This document shows positions 30,501-42,216 of a stretch of 64,000 bases of DNA, piece after piece. Source of the stretch: Colius striatus. Its lineage: Eukaryota; Chordata; Aves; Coliiformes; Coliidae. Made by a program: the position numbers and the translations under genes. Positions within the stretch are counted from its first letter, which is position 1. Each line of letters begins with the position of its first letter. Under the pieces are notes generated by a model. The model saw nothing but the letters and a program-made list of their open reading frames with translations, did not search any database and was not told the DNA's origin. The stretch lies in the NCBI RefSeq assembly GCF_028858725.1, contig NC_084790.1:88192996-88256995 (forward strand). Direction: 5' to 3'.

Positions 30501-33500
30501 CTTCGGAAAGGACGTTTAGGGGGCTTGAAGCTCTGCGAATAAAAGTGGTCACAAAGACAGATGGAAGAGCACCAGTTCTTAATCAATTTAAACATTTTAA
30601 AGAATGTTTTCATAGTTGGCAAGCAAGTGAAAATCCAGGCTGGAAGCAAACACACCAGTCCTTCCAGATCAACACATCAACTAATTATTACCTAATAAAC
30701 AAATCAGCTGAGTACTGAAAAGCAAGAACCAAGCATAACCACCTTCCAAGCCTAGTAAAGCTCAAGCAATTTATCAGGAAAACAGGACAAAACAGGGATG
30801 ACCGAGTTTGTATGTGCTCTGAGAGAAAAGCTAGCCAGGGAGATAAAGTCAGCTGTCTCCTAAAGCCGTCTACTTCGTGAAATCAACCAAAGACAAAGGG
30901 TCTCTAACAAATGAAAATAGCTTAGAGCCTCACATTCCAGGGTGGAAAGTAAAACACCAGTTGTTTCATTGCTCCCTTGTGCTCAATCTGCAAGTACCAG
31001 ATGATCAATATTACGAGCTCTGGGATAGGTTTTTATTCCACTGGTATGGAACACATTGCAATAAATCCCAGCACAGCTGGCTCCTGGAACTTGCTGGCAG
31101 GGAACTTCTTTCCCCACAGTCCCCTGCTTCTGGAAGAGTTATTACCAGCCTTGCAGCACTTTCTTTCTTTTGATGTTATTCCATTCTCTTCTTAAAGCAA
31201 GCAGAGTTCCCTGCCACACCCTGTCTTCCCTCAATGAACATGTTGATCAGGAAAGGCTAAAGATGGTATATTCTTGGCTACTCGTGGCTGTTCCACATGG
31301 CTGCCTACCGGGTTGACGTCGTACAGCAAGCTCGATGCAGGAGATTTCAAGACTCTGTCCACTACATCACAAACCAAGTTCTCCAGACGGTCCAACAAAT
31401 CCTCAAAACTTATAAAAGGACATTCAGCTTCAATGTGAGTGTATCTGAAACAGAAAGACACACCACTGCAAAATCCCACACAAGCAACAAATCTTTAGCT
31501 GTTAAGGAACAGCTCCCATCAAAAAAAAACTCCCACAACCCAGACACACACACTTTGGCCCCCTTTTGCATGTCTTTTACCTCTATGCTGTAAAGGAAAT
31601 AAGGTCATAAAACAAGGAAGACAACAACATGAACTGTATTTTCTGAAGACCAAACTTCCCAAAAAGTATGTATTTGGTTTGTTTTGGCCAGATCTTCCTT
31701 TGTTAAATGTCAACGCATTCTGACCAGCTGGACATTCACTAAGACAAAGTATCATCCCCCAAACACTTTCCCTCAGTCCTTCTGCATTAGCATTATGCTC
31801 TATGCTCACTGTATGTTGTGCCATCCAACTGCCTGCTGCTCTCCTGCTTTATAAATTCAGTTATATGTAGATAGCAAAGTACACTCTCTCCATACTCTGC
31901 CAAGTGTCTGCGGGTCCTGGATTGCTCAGCTCTGTATGACTGAGCAACACAGAAAACATCTCCCAGTGCTGGAATGCAGGTCTCCAGATAGAGCTGGGAC
32001 GACTGTGTTAGGTATGCCTCTTCACCAAAATAATCCAGTTTGAATAGGGTTGAGCCTCCTTCCACTTGTGTCTGGACTAAAGTTGGTGGTGTGACCTGTT
32101 AAAGAACAGGACTGTCATTACTGGAGTGAAGAATGAAGGACAGAGATGACAACATGTAAGAGCAGTGATGTAAGGCACACGCTTCCAGAACACCTTCCAC
32201 AAACCCGTTGCATGCACACGTACAAGTATTCTTAACAAAGAGGTGTGCAGGGTGTTTGTAAATCACACTGTAACAACATTGCAGGCCCTGGGAGTCCACA
32301 CACCTTTCAGATCTATGTCTGCAAAAGCCATCATATAATAGCTTCCTTACAGTTTCTTTTTTGCCTCTCAGGTCACTTAGAAAGTCTAGACAGTTTTTCC
32401 AGGAAAAAATAGACAGCCTTGAAGTCAGGGCATTAAAGTAGCCACCTGCTGACAAGGGAAAACACCCTTACCTCACAATATCCATTGGCAAAGAAATGAT
32501 CCCTGAAGGCCTGTACGACCACAGAGCGCACCTTGAAGATCTTGGACATATTCTCGCCTCGGATCATCATGTGCCTGTTGTTGAGTTGCACATCCACCTC
32601 AGAATCCTCATTGAGGAGATTGTCAGCCCCTCCTGCTGGGGCAAGACCAATAAGCTCCCAGTAATCACATTTGAGCTCATGGCCTCCTGGAGCCTGCCAA
32701 GAGAAACACCAATGTCAGAAGTCCACTTTTTGCCCCTTGGATGTCACCATCTGGCACTGTGGCACAGACTGTCATTGGCTTTCAACAAAAGATGCTAAAA
32801 CCCCACTTGCAGGATTTTCCAAGTGATTGCCTGTAACTCAGTCATACCACACTGAGAAGGGCCAACTGTAACCCACCGTGGGTCTCTCAGATTTAATGTG
32901 AAAGGGGCTGAGTACCACAGCCACATAATTAAACAGAAAGCATCTGGAAGCTTCTAAATTTTATACCTCACAGAGAGCTGGTTTTATTTATCTGGAAGAA
33001 CAGGAAGCTAAGCACAGGAAACTACTTACTACCTTTGTTCAATAGGTGGGTATAAAGATGATGAAGTCAGACTCTCTTTGGATATGTCCAGTAAACGGAC
33101 AAATGTCTCCAGTTGCAACAAGGGAGATTTCAACTGACTGTGAAGGACAACAAATCCTCCACAAGCAGCTAAATGCTGCATCAGAGACCAAGGCAGACTG
33201 CAGCCTCCATCTTTGGAGACATAGAGAAACAGATCTGGACAAGACACTTGGCAGCTTGGCCTCACATCAGATCTCCTTCAAGAACAGGGTGGACCAATTG
33301 ACCTTCTGAGGTTCCTCCCAGCCGGAACCACTCTGTGGTAGCTTACAGTGTGCACCAGCTCTGGCTGGCATGCAGTCAACTTCCTTCACAGCAGTTTGTA
33401 CGGTGCTACAACACAACACATTGGCACAACAAAGCTTCCCATGTGCCTTAAGAACACTACAAGCACACAGACTGAAGAGCCCTCCATCCAGGAGAGGAAA

Positions 33501-36500
33501 ATGTAAACCCCAGTCTGCAGTATGTTTGCTGGGTTTTCTTACCGTTTGAGCCACATTCTCCAACTGGATGGCAAACTTCAAAACATTGAACAGCTTGCTT
33601 AGATCATGAGAGAGGAAGAACGAGCTCACTCTGGGTATGTTGGGTTTACCCGTTGGAGACACCTGAGCAACTTTTCTGCACTAAGCAGCACCTCACCACA
33701 GTGTGGAAACTGTGTGTTTCACGCTGGCAAATCTGTCCTGTTTGCTGCCATGCAGCAAGCACGGTTCCTGCACCCTGGCTACAGAACAGATCTCTCCATT
33801 TCTGGTGTCACCAGCTCCCCCGTGTGGGAGGCCTCCGTGCCCTGACATATTTTGCTGGGTTTTTTTTCCATTCACAGTATTTTCAGGTTATAAATACCTA
33901 TTTCTAAAGTCTAATCAACACATTTCCACAAATCTGGTGTTTTTGCTCACTCAAAGCGTTGCATCGCTGTGATGAGACGTGAAAACATGAGGTGTTTCCA
34001 ATGTCCACAATGCTGTGAGAGCTGTGAGTTACTTACCATCACCAAACTGCACTAAGTTGTTTTACAAATTATCCCTGATCAGCTGCATTTATTTATTATT
34101 TTAAGTCTCAGCAGCTCTGAAGGGAAAGAAATCTTACCCACTGCTGATGGGCAAACACAAGAGGGAGGGGACTCAAATATAATTTAGCCTGGCTCTCTAA
34201 CCCCAGGCCAGTCTCTGGGGGATGAGACCCGAGTGGCAGGGACAAACAGAACAATGAAGCCTTCCCATATTTCATTTGCAGAACATGTCAGTAATGGCCA
34301 ACAGTACGTGACTTGCAAGAAAACCGAATTATCTACAAAGCACCGCAAAAGGTTAACGCTTTGACCTTATTTTGCACACTACAGGCAGCCACAGTGAAGG
34401 GTCATCTTGTTCAAACACTAATACATCTTGGAAACATTGTTTGAAGCAATGCAACATTGCTTGTTTTTTTCAGATGTGTTTCTTCTCCCTGTTACCTGCT
34501 GGAGTTCGTACACTTACTGAAAAGACCAGAATATCAATTTCCAGTCCACACTGAACAATTCTCACTGCAAGAGCTGGTCACAGCTTTGGGTGTGTAACTG
34601 AGGATGAGCTAAGCTTACACACTAGCAAGACCAAATATATCCCTGTTCTCTACTGCTTTGCTTTCTGCTTCAGAAAGAAACCACATTACTGTAAGAAGCT
34701 ATCAAGAGCTCACATCTCAAAAAGGACTACTCAAGATTTAAGCTGAACCAACGTGGCCAGAGCTTGCTTGCTGCTTCAGCACCACAGGTTTTGCAACAGA
34801 CACAGCTAACTTCTGTCTTTCAGTCACCTCTTAATAACTAAGAAATCCTGCAATAATTGCTAATAAATATCCTGATGAGTACACCGAGTTGCTGTCAGAC
34901 AATGGAGCCTGAAAGCTTCTCTCCTGTCTTCAGCTCGAATCTGTTTTAAAGGTCATCTTCCATGCACAGATGCTTAACATGGCTTTAGCCCTAACTCCAG
35001 ACTGAAACCATTTTCCAGGTAGTTAACGGTGTCTGGGTCTAGATTAGACTGAGAGAGGCATAAGGCATACTTTCAGTCCTAAAAATCACACCTGCTGAGT
35101 CATTATCCTGAGACCACCACCACAAAACAAGTTACAGCAAACTGCTCAGTTCATACACCTGCCAAGTGCTGGAGGACAACTATGACATGGTGAAGAGACC
35201 CATCTCTTCAGCAGCAGCAGCTTTGGGAGGTTTGTTCTCTAAAAAATTCCCACTAAAGCAATCTAATGATTATTTCCACCTCTGCTTTTCCTTCCATCAG
35301 CAAAACAGCCAACTGTTAGAGAGGAGAAGCCAAACACACACATTCCCATACCTGCTTGCCTTCAGGAACGAGGTTTAGTGTACCATACACCGCAACGCTG
35401 CTCTCTGTGGAGAGAATCAGCCCGTTGTAACACTGACACTGCAGAGAAGAGAGACAAAGACATAGTCAGGGTGATTATTTTAGTTTCAGTTTTCCTACAT
35501 CTTTTGAGTCAGAGACAAGAGGAACTCATAATCACTTCTAAATATCAAAATATCAAAATATCAAAAAAGCTCCAGTGATAGGAGATACAATAACAACAAT
35601 ACAACTTCAGCAGTAGGTTTGGGAGAACTTCCAGTCATCTACAGATAACAAACACAGATGAGGTATGAACATGCCACTTAAGGACAGAATAGAATCAAAT
35701 CATCACAACTTACCAGCTCATCAGAAAGGACACATTGAAGAAAACCTGTGCCATCTCTCAAAACAATGAACATCAAATTTTTCCCTAGTTTAAAAGGAAA
35801 AAGAAAACAAAGAGCCTCAGAGCTTTATGCACTGATCCATGTCAACAGATCCTCTCCCAAGGCTTACTAATCACTAGTGAGAAGATTAATACAGAAGGAC
35901 TGTGATCAGGTTCTTCCATTTTAAAAAACAAAGGTGCTCCAGGTAAGCACTGAAGCCTCAGCACAGTTATAGGGGCCTTTCACAGAGCTGTATTTGAGCA
36001 ACTAGGTAAAACAAGTTTCAGCAGACACCAAGAGAAAGCCTGCTCCAGCCTCCACAGAGGCTCAAGTCAATCTGCAGAAATGCTGAAGGCACGGGCCCAA
36101 GGCATCATGGAGAAAGCCACAGCACCCTGGTCACTCGGCTCTCCACAAAAGCATTTAATGGCAGAAATAACTTGCTGGAAACTGCTCATGTGGTCCAGAT
36201 CCACAACCACTTTGTCAAGTCTTTCAGTGATAATTTGAGCAGACATCTTGGGAGTCAGAAGCACCTCTGCTGTGCACTTCTGTGCCCCAGCCAAGGCCAG
36301 CTCATCAGAACACCAGCCAGTTTCACAGCGAAGACTACTGGCCAAACTAATTTTCACATAAGTTATGCTACTTTATATAACTTTAACAATCCCAATGTGC
36401 AGACTTCACCACGAGCAGATGTTAGTTAGTCCCTCAGTTTGCAGGATTCATTTCAAACACAAAACAATGTCTTTTCAAGAAATTCTGCCTCCAAGCTGAA

Positions 36501-39500
36501 AAGCCCCTGCAATTTCAGCTGACACCAATGTACTTGTGCACCATGCAGTGCTGTGGAGACCTCTGTGTTAAATCAGAGGCCATCTAACTGAAGGGTTAAA
36601 AAAGTAATAGGTGCTGTTTGATTCAGTGTGTTAAAATTTTGAAGGCTACTGGATTTGCTCTATCTCTCTGCACAGGCTCAGTAACTTCTAAATGCTTGTG
36701 GTTTACCTTGCCTCCGTAGCCTGTGAATCCAGCCAAAAATCTTCACTCTCTGGCCTCTATAAGCCTCCAGAGCATCAATCTTTACCTGTAAAGCAGGGAA
36801 TAAAAGCAATCAAATAGAGAAAGGATCCACCAGTTAGATGGCATTTCCCACATACTTAGCATACACCTCCCTCCCATCCACCAGTGCCTGAAGGGATGTC
36901 CCACCCAGGGTATAAGCTCAGCTCACAAGGCTCAACAGCTCTTTACTAAGGAAAGATTGTTTTATCCCTGTTGTTGACAGCATTTCCAGTTCTCTCTTTT
37001 GCAGGTTTACTCTGCCATGTAGGAACCAAGGATTGTTCAGCTTGTAAAGCAGCTCATTTTACATTTGACCAGAAGAAGTGAAAACATCCAACAGCTCACA
37101 GCTGAAGACCTGAGGGCTTGGATACTACTGGAAATCCAAAGTACATTAAATCATACTTAGTTAAATCAAAGGCAGATGCATTTTCTGGCACTCTGAATAT
37201 GCTCTGGATTAATTTCTGAAGACATTCAATGATGAGTTCAGAAAAGAAGCAGAGGAGCTGGATCTGACATGGGCACATCTTGACATGCAGCTGAGGTACT
37301 GACACTGCTACAGCCAGAACAATTAACCCAGCAGGCACCTTCAACATGTATCAGATCACAGAACTGCTGCAGTGCAGGAAGAGACAGTGATTTCAGCACA
37401 GCTTGGCTCCACTGCCCTTTTCTCAGAGCAGCCACGAGAGTGCAGAGCTCCAATCAAAGCCATCTTCTACACATGCAGGTAGAAACCTCTTCCACACGGA
37501 GTCTATCCAAAAACCAACCACAGAGCAGCAGACATAACATCTGCTTACAAAGCTAAGGACTGCATCACATCATCAAATCCAGCAGCACTCTACAAGCAGC
37601 CAAATGAGAACTGCACTTCATGTCACACTAACTGGAGTTACATCCTCTAACGAGCACCATTTCTTTGCTCTACACCACAATAACCAAACAAGGCAAAACT
37701 AATCAACTTTTTCCAACACATGGTCTCTACCAGCAGACACGTGAAGTAAAAACACCCAGTGCATAAGACACAAGTCTATGTAGTAGAGAATGCAGAAAAT
37801 CAGAACATTATATTTATGAACAGCAACAAGATCGTGGTTTTCAACAGCTACCAGGGCCACAAAGCAGAGAGAGTTCATCTCTGTGCAGACAATACGCTGC
37901 AAGGCAGGCTGAGTGTCAAGCACACTGGGTCCTACTCACACATTTTGGCTCTGGAAGACTGGGATCATTCTTGATGACAACTTTCTTGGCTTCCTCTAGG
38001 TTCTTCTCTCTTCTCAAGAGATCTTCTGCCTGGTTAAAAAAAATAACCAAAATAACAAAACCACACACCATAACACTTAAGTAGCTGTGACGAGGCTTTG
38101 TAAGACTCCTGGTTCTTCTACCCAGTTTCAGGCAGCTGCTTGTCCCAGTGGACATCAAGGCAAGTTGTAAATCATGTGTGTGTGACACAAGTGAAGAACA
38201 AAATTGAGCTTGTTTTTTTAGAGGGGCAGGAATAACAGCAATGCTGCTTAACATCTTTGGAACAGGAAAGTGGCATGTTTCCTGCAACTTGGTATCACAG
38301 AAGCACAGAATGGTGGTGACTGGAAGGAATCTTTAGAGGTCATCTAGTCCAATTCCCCTGCAGAAGCATTCCCACTGACATCAGGTCACACAGGAACGTG
38401 TCCAGGTGAGTTTGGAAACCTCCAAGGAAGGAGCCTCCACACCCTCCCTGGGCAGCCTGGGCCAGGGCTCCCTCACTCAAACACTGACACAGTTTGTCCT
38501 GATGTTTCAATGGAACTGTTTGTGTTCCAGCTTCATCCCATCACCCCTTGTTCTGTCACTGGGTACAACAGAAAAAAGTGCTGCCCCAACCTCCTGACAC
38601 CCACCAGGGAGATTTTTGTCAATATTAATGAGCTCCCCCCTCAGTCTCCTCTTCTCCAGATTAAACAGCCCCAGGTCCCGCAGCCTTTCCTCACAAGGAA
38701 GATGCTCCAGTGCCCTGAGCATCTTGCTGGCCCTGCACTGGCCTCTCTGCAGCACTTCCCTGTCCCTCTGCAGCTGGGGAGCCCACAACTGGACAAAACT
38801 GAATGGACATCATCTGCAACCTACCTCCTTCTTTTCCTTAGCATCATTCTTCATCTGTTCCCTGTGCCACAGCTTTTTGACGTTTTTCATCTGTGACTTT
38901 GAAATAATGGCCCATCTCTAAATCAAACCAGGGAGAGAGCAGAAGACACAAAGGTTACACTTGTGCCCCTTCACACAAAGGAGCAACACTTTGTAATAGG
39001 AAGCTCTAATGTCACAGCACCTCATTTTCTTTTTGGGAATCCACATAAATAGTAGGAAATGGCTCCTTCCCTGCTGTCATCAAAGCCTAGAAACAGAGAG
39101 CAAATAACAGAATCAATGGCATTGCAAGAAAACTGAAGTCATCCTCAAAGAGACTGAGCAAATGTCCTACTTCTGATCCTTCTGGTCAAGGTGCAAAACC
39201 AGGTAAAATGTTTCTATTTAGAAATACAAGGCCTAAAGTGCAGGTCGCCATCCTCAGAACAAATGAGAGCTGTTTGTCACAGTTACCTTTAGAACAGTCT
39301 TGAATGGTTTCTTTTGTGTCCCATCACCAGTGGAATCATTGCCTTCCCGTTCAGAAACATACAGCTCTTCTGTAACACATAACAAACACAGATAATGACT
39401 CAAGAAACCCCAATAGTAGTGTTACTTGGATGAGTGGAGGTGAGGTGGATGGAGAGCTGCTGAATGACAGAGCCCAGAGGGTGGTGATCAATGGCACAGA

Positions 39501-41165
39501 ATGAAGTTGGAGGCCTGTGGCCAGTGGAGTTCCACAGGGATGGGTTCTGGGGCCAGTTTTGTTCAACATCTTCATCAATCACCTGGATGAGGGGACAGAG
39601 AGACCCTCAGCAAGTTCCCTGCTGGCACCAAACTGGGAGCACTGGCTGATGCACCAGAGGCTGTGCTGCCATTCAGTGAGAGCTGGGCAGGCTGAGAGTT
39701 GGGCACAGAGGAACCTGCTGAGGTTCAACAAGGGCAAGGGCAGAGTCCTGCAGCTGGGGAAGAACAACCCCCTATACCAGGCCAGGCTAGGGGTCGACCT
39801 GCTGGAGAGCAGCTAGGAGTGCTGGCTAATAATAAGCTAAATATGAGCCAGCAATGTGCCATCGTGGGCAAGAAGCCAATGGCAGCCTGGGATGCATCAA
39901 GAAGAGTGTGGGCAGCAGGTCAAGTGAGATTCTTCTCCCTCTCTACTCTGCGCTGGTGAGGCCTCATCTGGAGTCCTGTGTCCAGTTGTGGGCTCCCCAG
40001 CTGCAGAGAGGCCAGTGCAGGGCCAGCAAGATGCTCAGGGCACTGGAGCATCTTCCTTGTGAGGAAAGGCTGCGGGACCTGGGGCTGTTTAGTCTGGAGG
40101 AGACTGAGGGGAGATTTTATTAACATTTATAAATATCTAAAGGGTGGGTGTCAGGAGGTTGGGACAGCCCTTTTTTCTATAGTAGTCAGCAACAGGACAA
40201 GGGGTGATGGGATGAAGCTGGAACACAAAAAGTTCCACTGAAACATCAGGACAAACTGTTGTTTGAGTGTTTGAGTGAGGGAGCCCTGGCCCAGGCTGCC
40301 CAGGGAGGGTGTGGAGGCTCCTTCCTTGGAGGGCTTCAAGACCCGCCTGGACATGTTCCTGTGTGACCTGATCCAGGTGAACCTGCTTCTGCAGGGGGTT
40401 GGACTGGATCAGCTCTAAAGGTCCCTCCCAACCCCTACTGTTCTATGATATTATCAGCTATGATAACATTAACAGATGTGCAAGGATATAAAATGTTCAG
40501 GGTTATCTGCAGCGATGAACCTTCAGAAACAGCCAGCTGATCAGACAGGACAAGAATTATTTCATATTTTCTGTCCTAAAAATCAGCCCATGGAGCAGAC
40601 GTGCAGCACTGAAGCCTTACGGGCTCCTGGGACGCCTGGCAGTCCCTGGCCGCACACAGGGACCAGAAAGGAAGCAGCCTTTTACAGAAATAATTTATCT
40701 AGGCAACAGGGGCTGCAATACACCGAGCCTTTCGCCCGCTCGCAGTCAAGATGCAGCACAAAGCCTTCCTGCTCTGCCCTGGGCCCGAGAGCACGGTCCG
40801 AGCGCTCCGCGGCCCCGGCGATGCCGCCACTCCTTGTCTTCTCGGCCTGCCCTGACCCTCCGCGCCGCCGGGGCCTGGCCATCGCCAGCCGCGGCGTCCC
40901 CGCGCCCTCCCTCCGCTCCCGGCGCCTCGTCCCCTCTCCCCGGGGAGCCAAGCGCTGACCCCCGCCCGCCGCAGCGGCACCCACGGCCCTGCGCCGCTGC
41001 CGCCATCTTCCCCCACGCGGCGCGGGCCGCGGCCGCCGCAGCCCAACGGCGCCGGGAGGCCGCGCGGCGCCGCGACACGGCCGAGCGGGAACGCGGCAGG
41101 GCCCCGCCGCCCCCGGCCTCACCCAGCGCCAGAGCCGCCGTCCTGCCCAGCACCTCTCCCGCCAT
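27457..41165 (-). CDS. NARS1: Asparaginyl-tRNA synthetase, cytosolic (complete gene, 15 coding exons)
   Basis: NARS1 is a class IIb aminoacyl-tRNA synthetase that charges tRNA(Asn) with asparagine using ATP, acting as a cytosolic dimer. Fifteen minus-strand exons join in frame to 1680 nt (559 aa; human 548, the excess being at the N-terminus). In order there is a vertebrate-type N-terminal extension (ELYVSERE...), a charged Lys/Glu-rich linker (exons 4-5, WHREQMK...[10 protein letters not shown]), an OB-fold anticodon-binding domain (exons 6-8), and the class II catalytic core. The core holds motif 1 around [16 protein letters not shown], motif 2 in [16 protein letters not shown], and motif 3 GYGLGLERF with the ATP-binding Arg. 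All introns are GT-AG. Asn rather than Asp or Lys specificity is inferred from near-identity to known vertebrate NARS1. Confidence 0.97.
28117..28248 (-). CDS. NARS1: NARS1 coding exon 14
   Basis: 132 nt, acceptor TTGTAG, donor GTTTGT. It starts [20 protein letters not shown] and ends [22 protein letters not shown] is a conserved class IIb substrate-binding loop. Confidence 0.97.
28920..29051 (-). CDS. NARS1: NARS1 coding exon 13
   Basis: 132 nt, acceptor CCTTAG, donor GTGAGT. It encodes [20 protein letters not shown] and [13 protein letters not shown], part of the active-site sheet. Confidence 0.97.
30419..30532 (-). CDS. NARS1: NARS1 coding exon 12
   Basis: 114 nt, acceptor TCGCAG, donor GTAAGT. 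It encodes [20 protein letters not shown] and [17 protein letters not shown]. Confidence 0.97.
31309..31444 (-). CDS. NARS1: NARS1 coding exon 11
   Basis: 136 nt, acceptor TTTCAG, donor GTAGGC. It starts [20 protein letters not shown] and ends SSLLYDVNP, within the catalytic domain. Confidence 0.96.
31896..32095 (-). CDS. NARS1: NARS1 coding exon 10
   Basis: 200 nt, acceptor TAACAG, donor GTATGG placed inside GCAGAG so that the next exon restores LAEYTH. It encodes [39 protein letters not shown] and motif 2 ([15 protein letters not shown]). Confidence 0.97.
32472..32693 (-). CDS. NARS1: NARS1 coding exon 9
   Basis: 222 nt, acceptor TGGCAG, donor GTAAGG. It starts [20 protein letters not shown], contains [17 protein letters not shown], and ends [12 protein letters not shown] at class II motif 1. 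Confidence 0.97.
35352..35438 (-). CDS. NARS1: NARS1 coding exon 8
   Basis: 87 nt, acceptor CTGCAG, donor GTATGG. It encodes [20 protein letters not shown] then LNLVPEGKQ, the end of the OB fold. Confidence 0.96.
35541..35566. repeat. Short (AATATCAA) tandem repeat
   Basis: Three near-exact copies of an 8-bp AT-rich unit in NARS1 intron 7. Confidence 0.85.
35714..35784 (-). CDS. NARS1: NARS1 coding exon 7
   Basis: 71 nt, acceptor AACTAG, donor GTAAGT. It encodes [20 protein letters not shown] then SDEL, OB-fold strands. Confidence 0.96.
36707..36785 (-). CDS. NARS1: NARS1 coding exon 6
   Basis: 79 nt, acceptor TTACAG, donor GTAAAC. It encodes [20 protein letters not shown] then HRLRRQ, the start of the OB-fold anticodon-binding domain. 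Confidence 0.96.
37940..38029 (-). CDS. NARS1: NARS1 coding exon 5
   Basis: 90 nt, acceptor AACCAG, donor GTGAGT. It encodes [20 protein letters not shown] then [10 protein letters not shown], a charged helical linker before the OB fold. Confidence 0.96.
38290..38794 (-). mobile_element. CR1 fragment, NARS1 intron 4
   Basis: About 500 bp. The truncated 5' end (…CCACAACTGGACA) stops 30 bp from the exon 4 splice donor at 38824. Its orientation is the same as the gene. Confidence 0.94.
38825..38917 (-). CDS. NARS1: NARS1 coding exon 4
   Basis: 93 nt, acceptor TTTTAG-like (ATTTAG), donor GTAGGT. It encodes [20 protein letters not shown] and a Lys-rich tail. A CR1 insertion begins about 30 bp into the downstream intron. 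Confidence 0.95.
39021..39086 (-). CDS. NARS1: NARS1 coding exon 3
   Basis: 66 nt encoding [18 protein letters not shown] then KENE, acceptor TTCTAG. The donor is GAG|GTGCTG, a poor match after GT, but it is the only one that keeps frame with exon 4. Confidence 0.94.
39287..39369 (-). CDS. NARS1: NARS1 coding exon 2
   Basis: 83 nt, acceptor TTACAG, donor GTAACT. It encodes [18 protein letters not shown] then KKPFKTVLK, aligning with human ELYVSDREGSDATGDGT. Confidence 0.95.
39425..40450 (+). mobile_element. CR1 fragment, NARS1 intron 1
   Basis: About 1 kb, from GGATGAGTGGAGGTGAGG to the TGTTCTATGATATTATC end. On the plus strand it keeps [20 protein letters not shown] (CR1 reverse transcriptase), then breaks. 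It begins 55 bp upstream of NARS1 exon 2 and is antisense to the gene. Confidence 0.94.
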
Positions 41166-41400
41166 GGCCGCGGCCCGCACTGCCGCAGCGCCCGCCGGAA
41201 CCGGCCTCACGGCGCTTCCGCCGCCCTCAGCCAACCCGCCCGCGCCTTGCATCAGCCGCCCCGCCCCGGGCACGCGCGCGCGCTCCCGCCGCGGCCCCGC
41301 CCCGCGCGTCACGCGCACCCCCCCACACCCCCCCCACACCCCCCCCCCCAGCGCGGCGGGAGCGCGCGGGGCCATGGCGGCGGGAGGGTGGTTCGGCCCG
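40690..41400 (-). promoter_or_regulatory. NARS1: NARS1 CpG-island promoter
   Basis: Dense CpG around the first exon (for example the runs at 40970-41240), with an abrupt C-rich tract at 41316-41351 and then the minisatellite. No TATA box was recognised, as expected for a housekeeping synthetase. Confidence 0.8.
41123..41165 (-). CDS. NARS1: NARS1 coding exon 1 (start codon)
   Basis: 14 codons plus one base, donor GTGAGG. The ATG at 41163-41165 lies in GCCATGG, a strong Kozak context, and opens [14 protein letters not shown]. The frame is open upstream to an ATG at 41250-41252 and beyond, so a longer N-terminus cannot be excluded. The human protein starts closer to ELYVSD. Confidence 0.82.
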
Positions 41401-41404
41401 CGGC

Positions 41405-41786
41405 CCTCAGAGCTCCCCTCAGAGCCCTCTCAGAGCCTCCCTCAGAGCACCCCTCAGAGCTCCCCTCAGAGCGCCCCTCAGAGCCCTCTCAGAGCCCCTC
41501 TCAGAGCGCCCCTCAGAGCCCTCTCAGAGCGCCCCTCAGAGCACCCCTCAGAGTTTCCCTCAGAGCGAGTTCCCCTCAGAGCACCCCTCAGAGTTTCCCT
41601 CAGAGCCCTCTCGGAGCCCCTCTCAGAGCGCCCCTCAGAGCCCTCTCAGAGCGCCCCTCAGAGCACCCCTCAGAGTTTCCCTCAGAGCTCCCCTCAGAGC
41701 CCCCCTCAGAGTCCCCCTCAGAGCACCCCTCAGAGCCCTCTCGGAGCTTCCCTCAGAGCCCTCTCAGAGCCCCCCTCAGAGCCCCG
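41405..41786. repeat. G/C-skewed 10-11 bp minisatellite upstream of NARS1
   Basis: More than 30 tandem copies of a CCCCTCAGAG-type unit (GCTCTGAGGGG on the NARS1 sense strand). A 37-bp block GCACCCCTCAGAGTTTCC recurs at about 41539, 41580 and 41662, showing higher-order duplication. It lies 240-620 bp upstream of the NARS1 ATG. Confidence 0.93.
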
Positions 41787-42216
41787 ACCCCTGCACACAC
41801 CGAGCGGGGCCGTGTCGGTGCGGAGGGCTCTGCCTTTTGGTAGAGGAATAAAGCTGCGGTAACGAAACGCTGACCCTGCAGAGAGAATTCCGGCAGTAGG
41901 GACGTTGAGCAGAGGAGGAGGCAGCACCAAGCTCCAAGCCTGCTGCCCTCCCAGCACGCCCTCAGCTGCTTTGTAACTTACTGGTTAGCTTTCAAGATCA
42001 CTTCTTACACGCAGCAACCTTTGCTTTTCACAACCAAACAATCATCTGTAACCAAAGCTTGTCATCTGAAGTCTCACTGGAAAGGAAAGGACTATACCCA
42101 CCTCAACTCACATATTTAATACTATTACACCCAGAGTCCCTGGGGTGAAGGTTGGGGTTTTTTCTTCTCTTTGAAGACCAACCCCATCTACTTCAATGAG
42201 AGATGAGTTAACTCCA

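Noticed and set aside
40834-41862. 342-codon plus-strand open frame with Ser/Pro/Arg repeats
   Set aside because: It overlaps the NARS1 first exon antisense, and its repeats are just translated minisatellite. Two frames stay open there because the unit lacks stops. No splice or family evidence.
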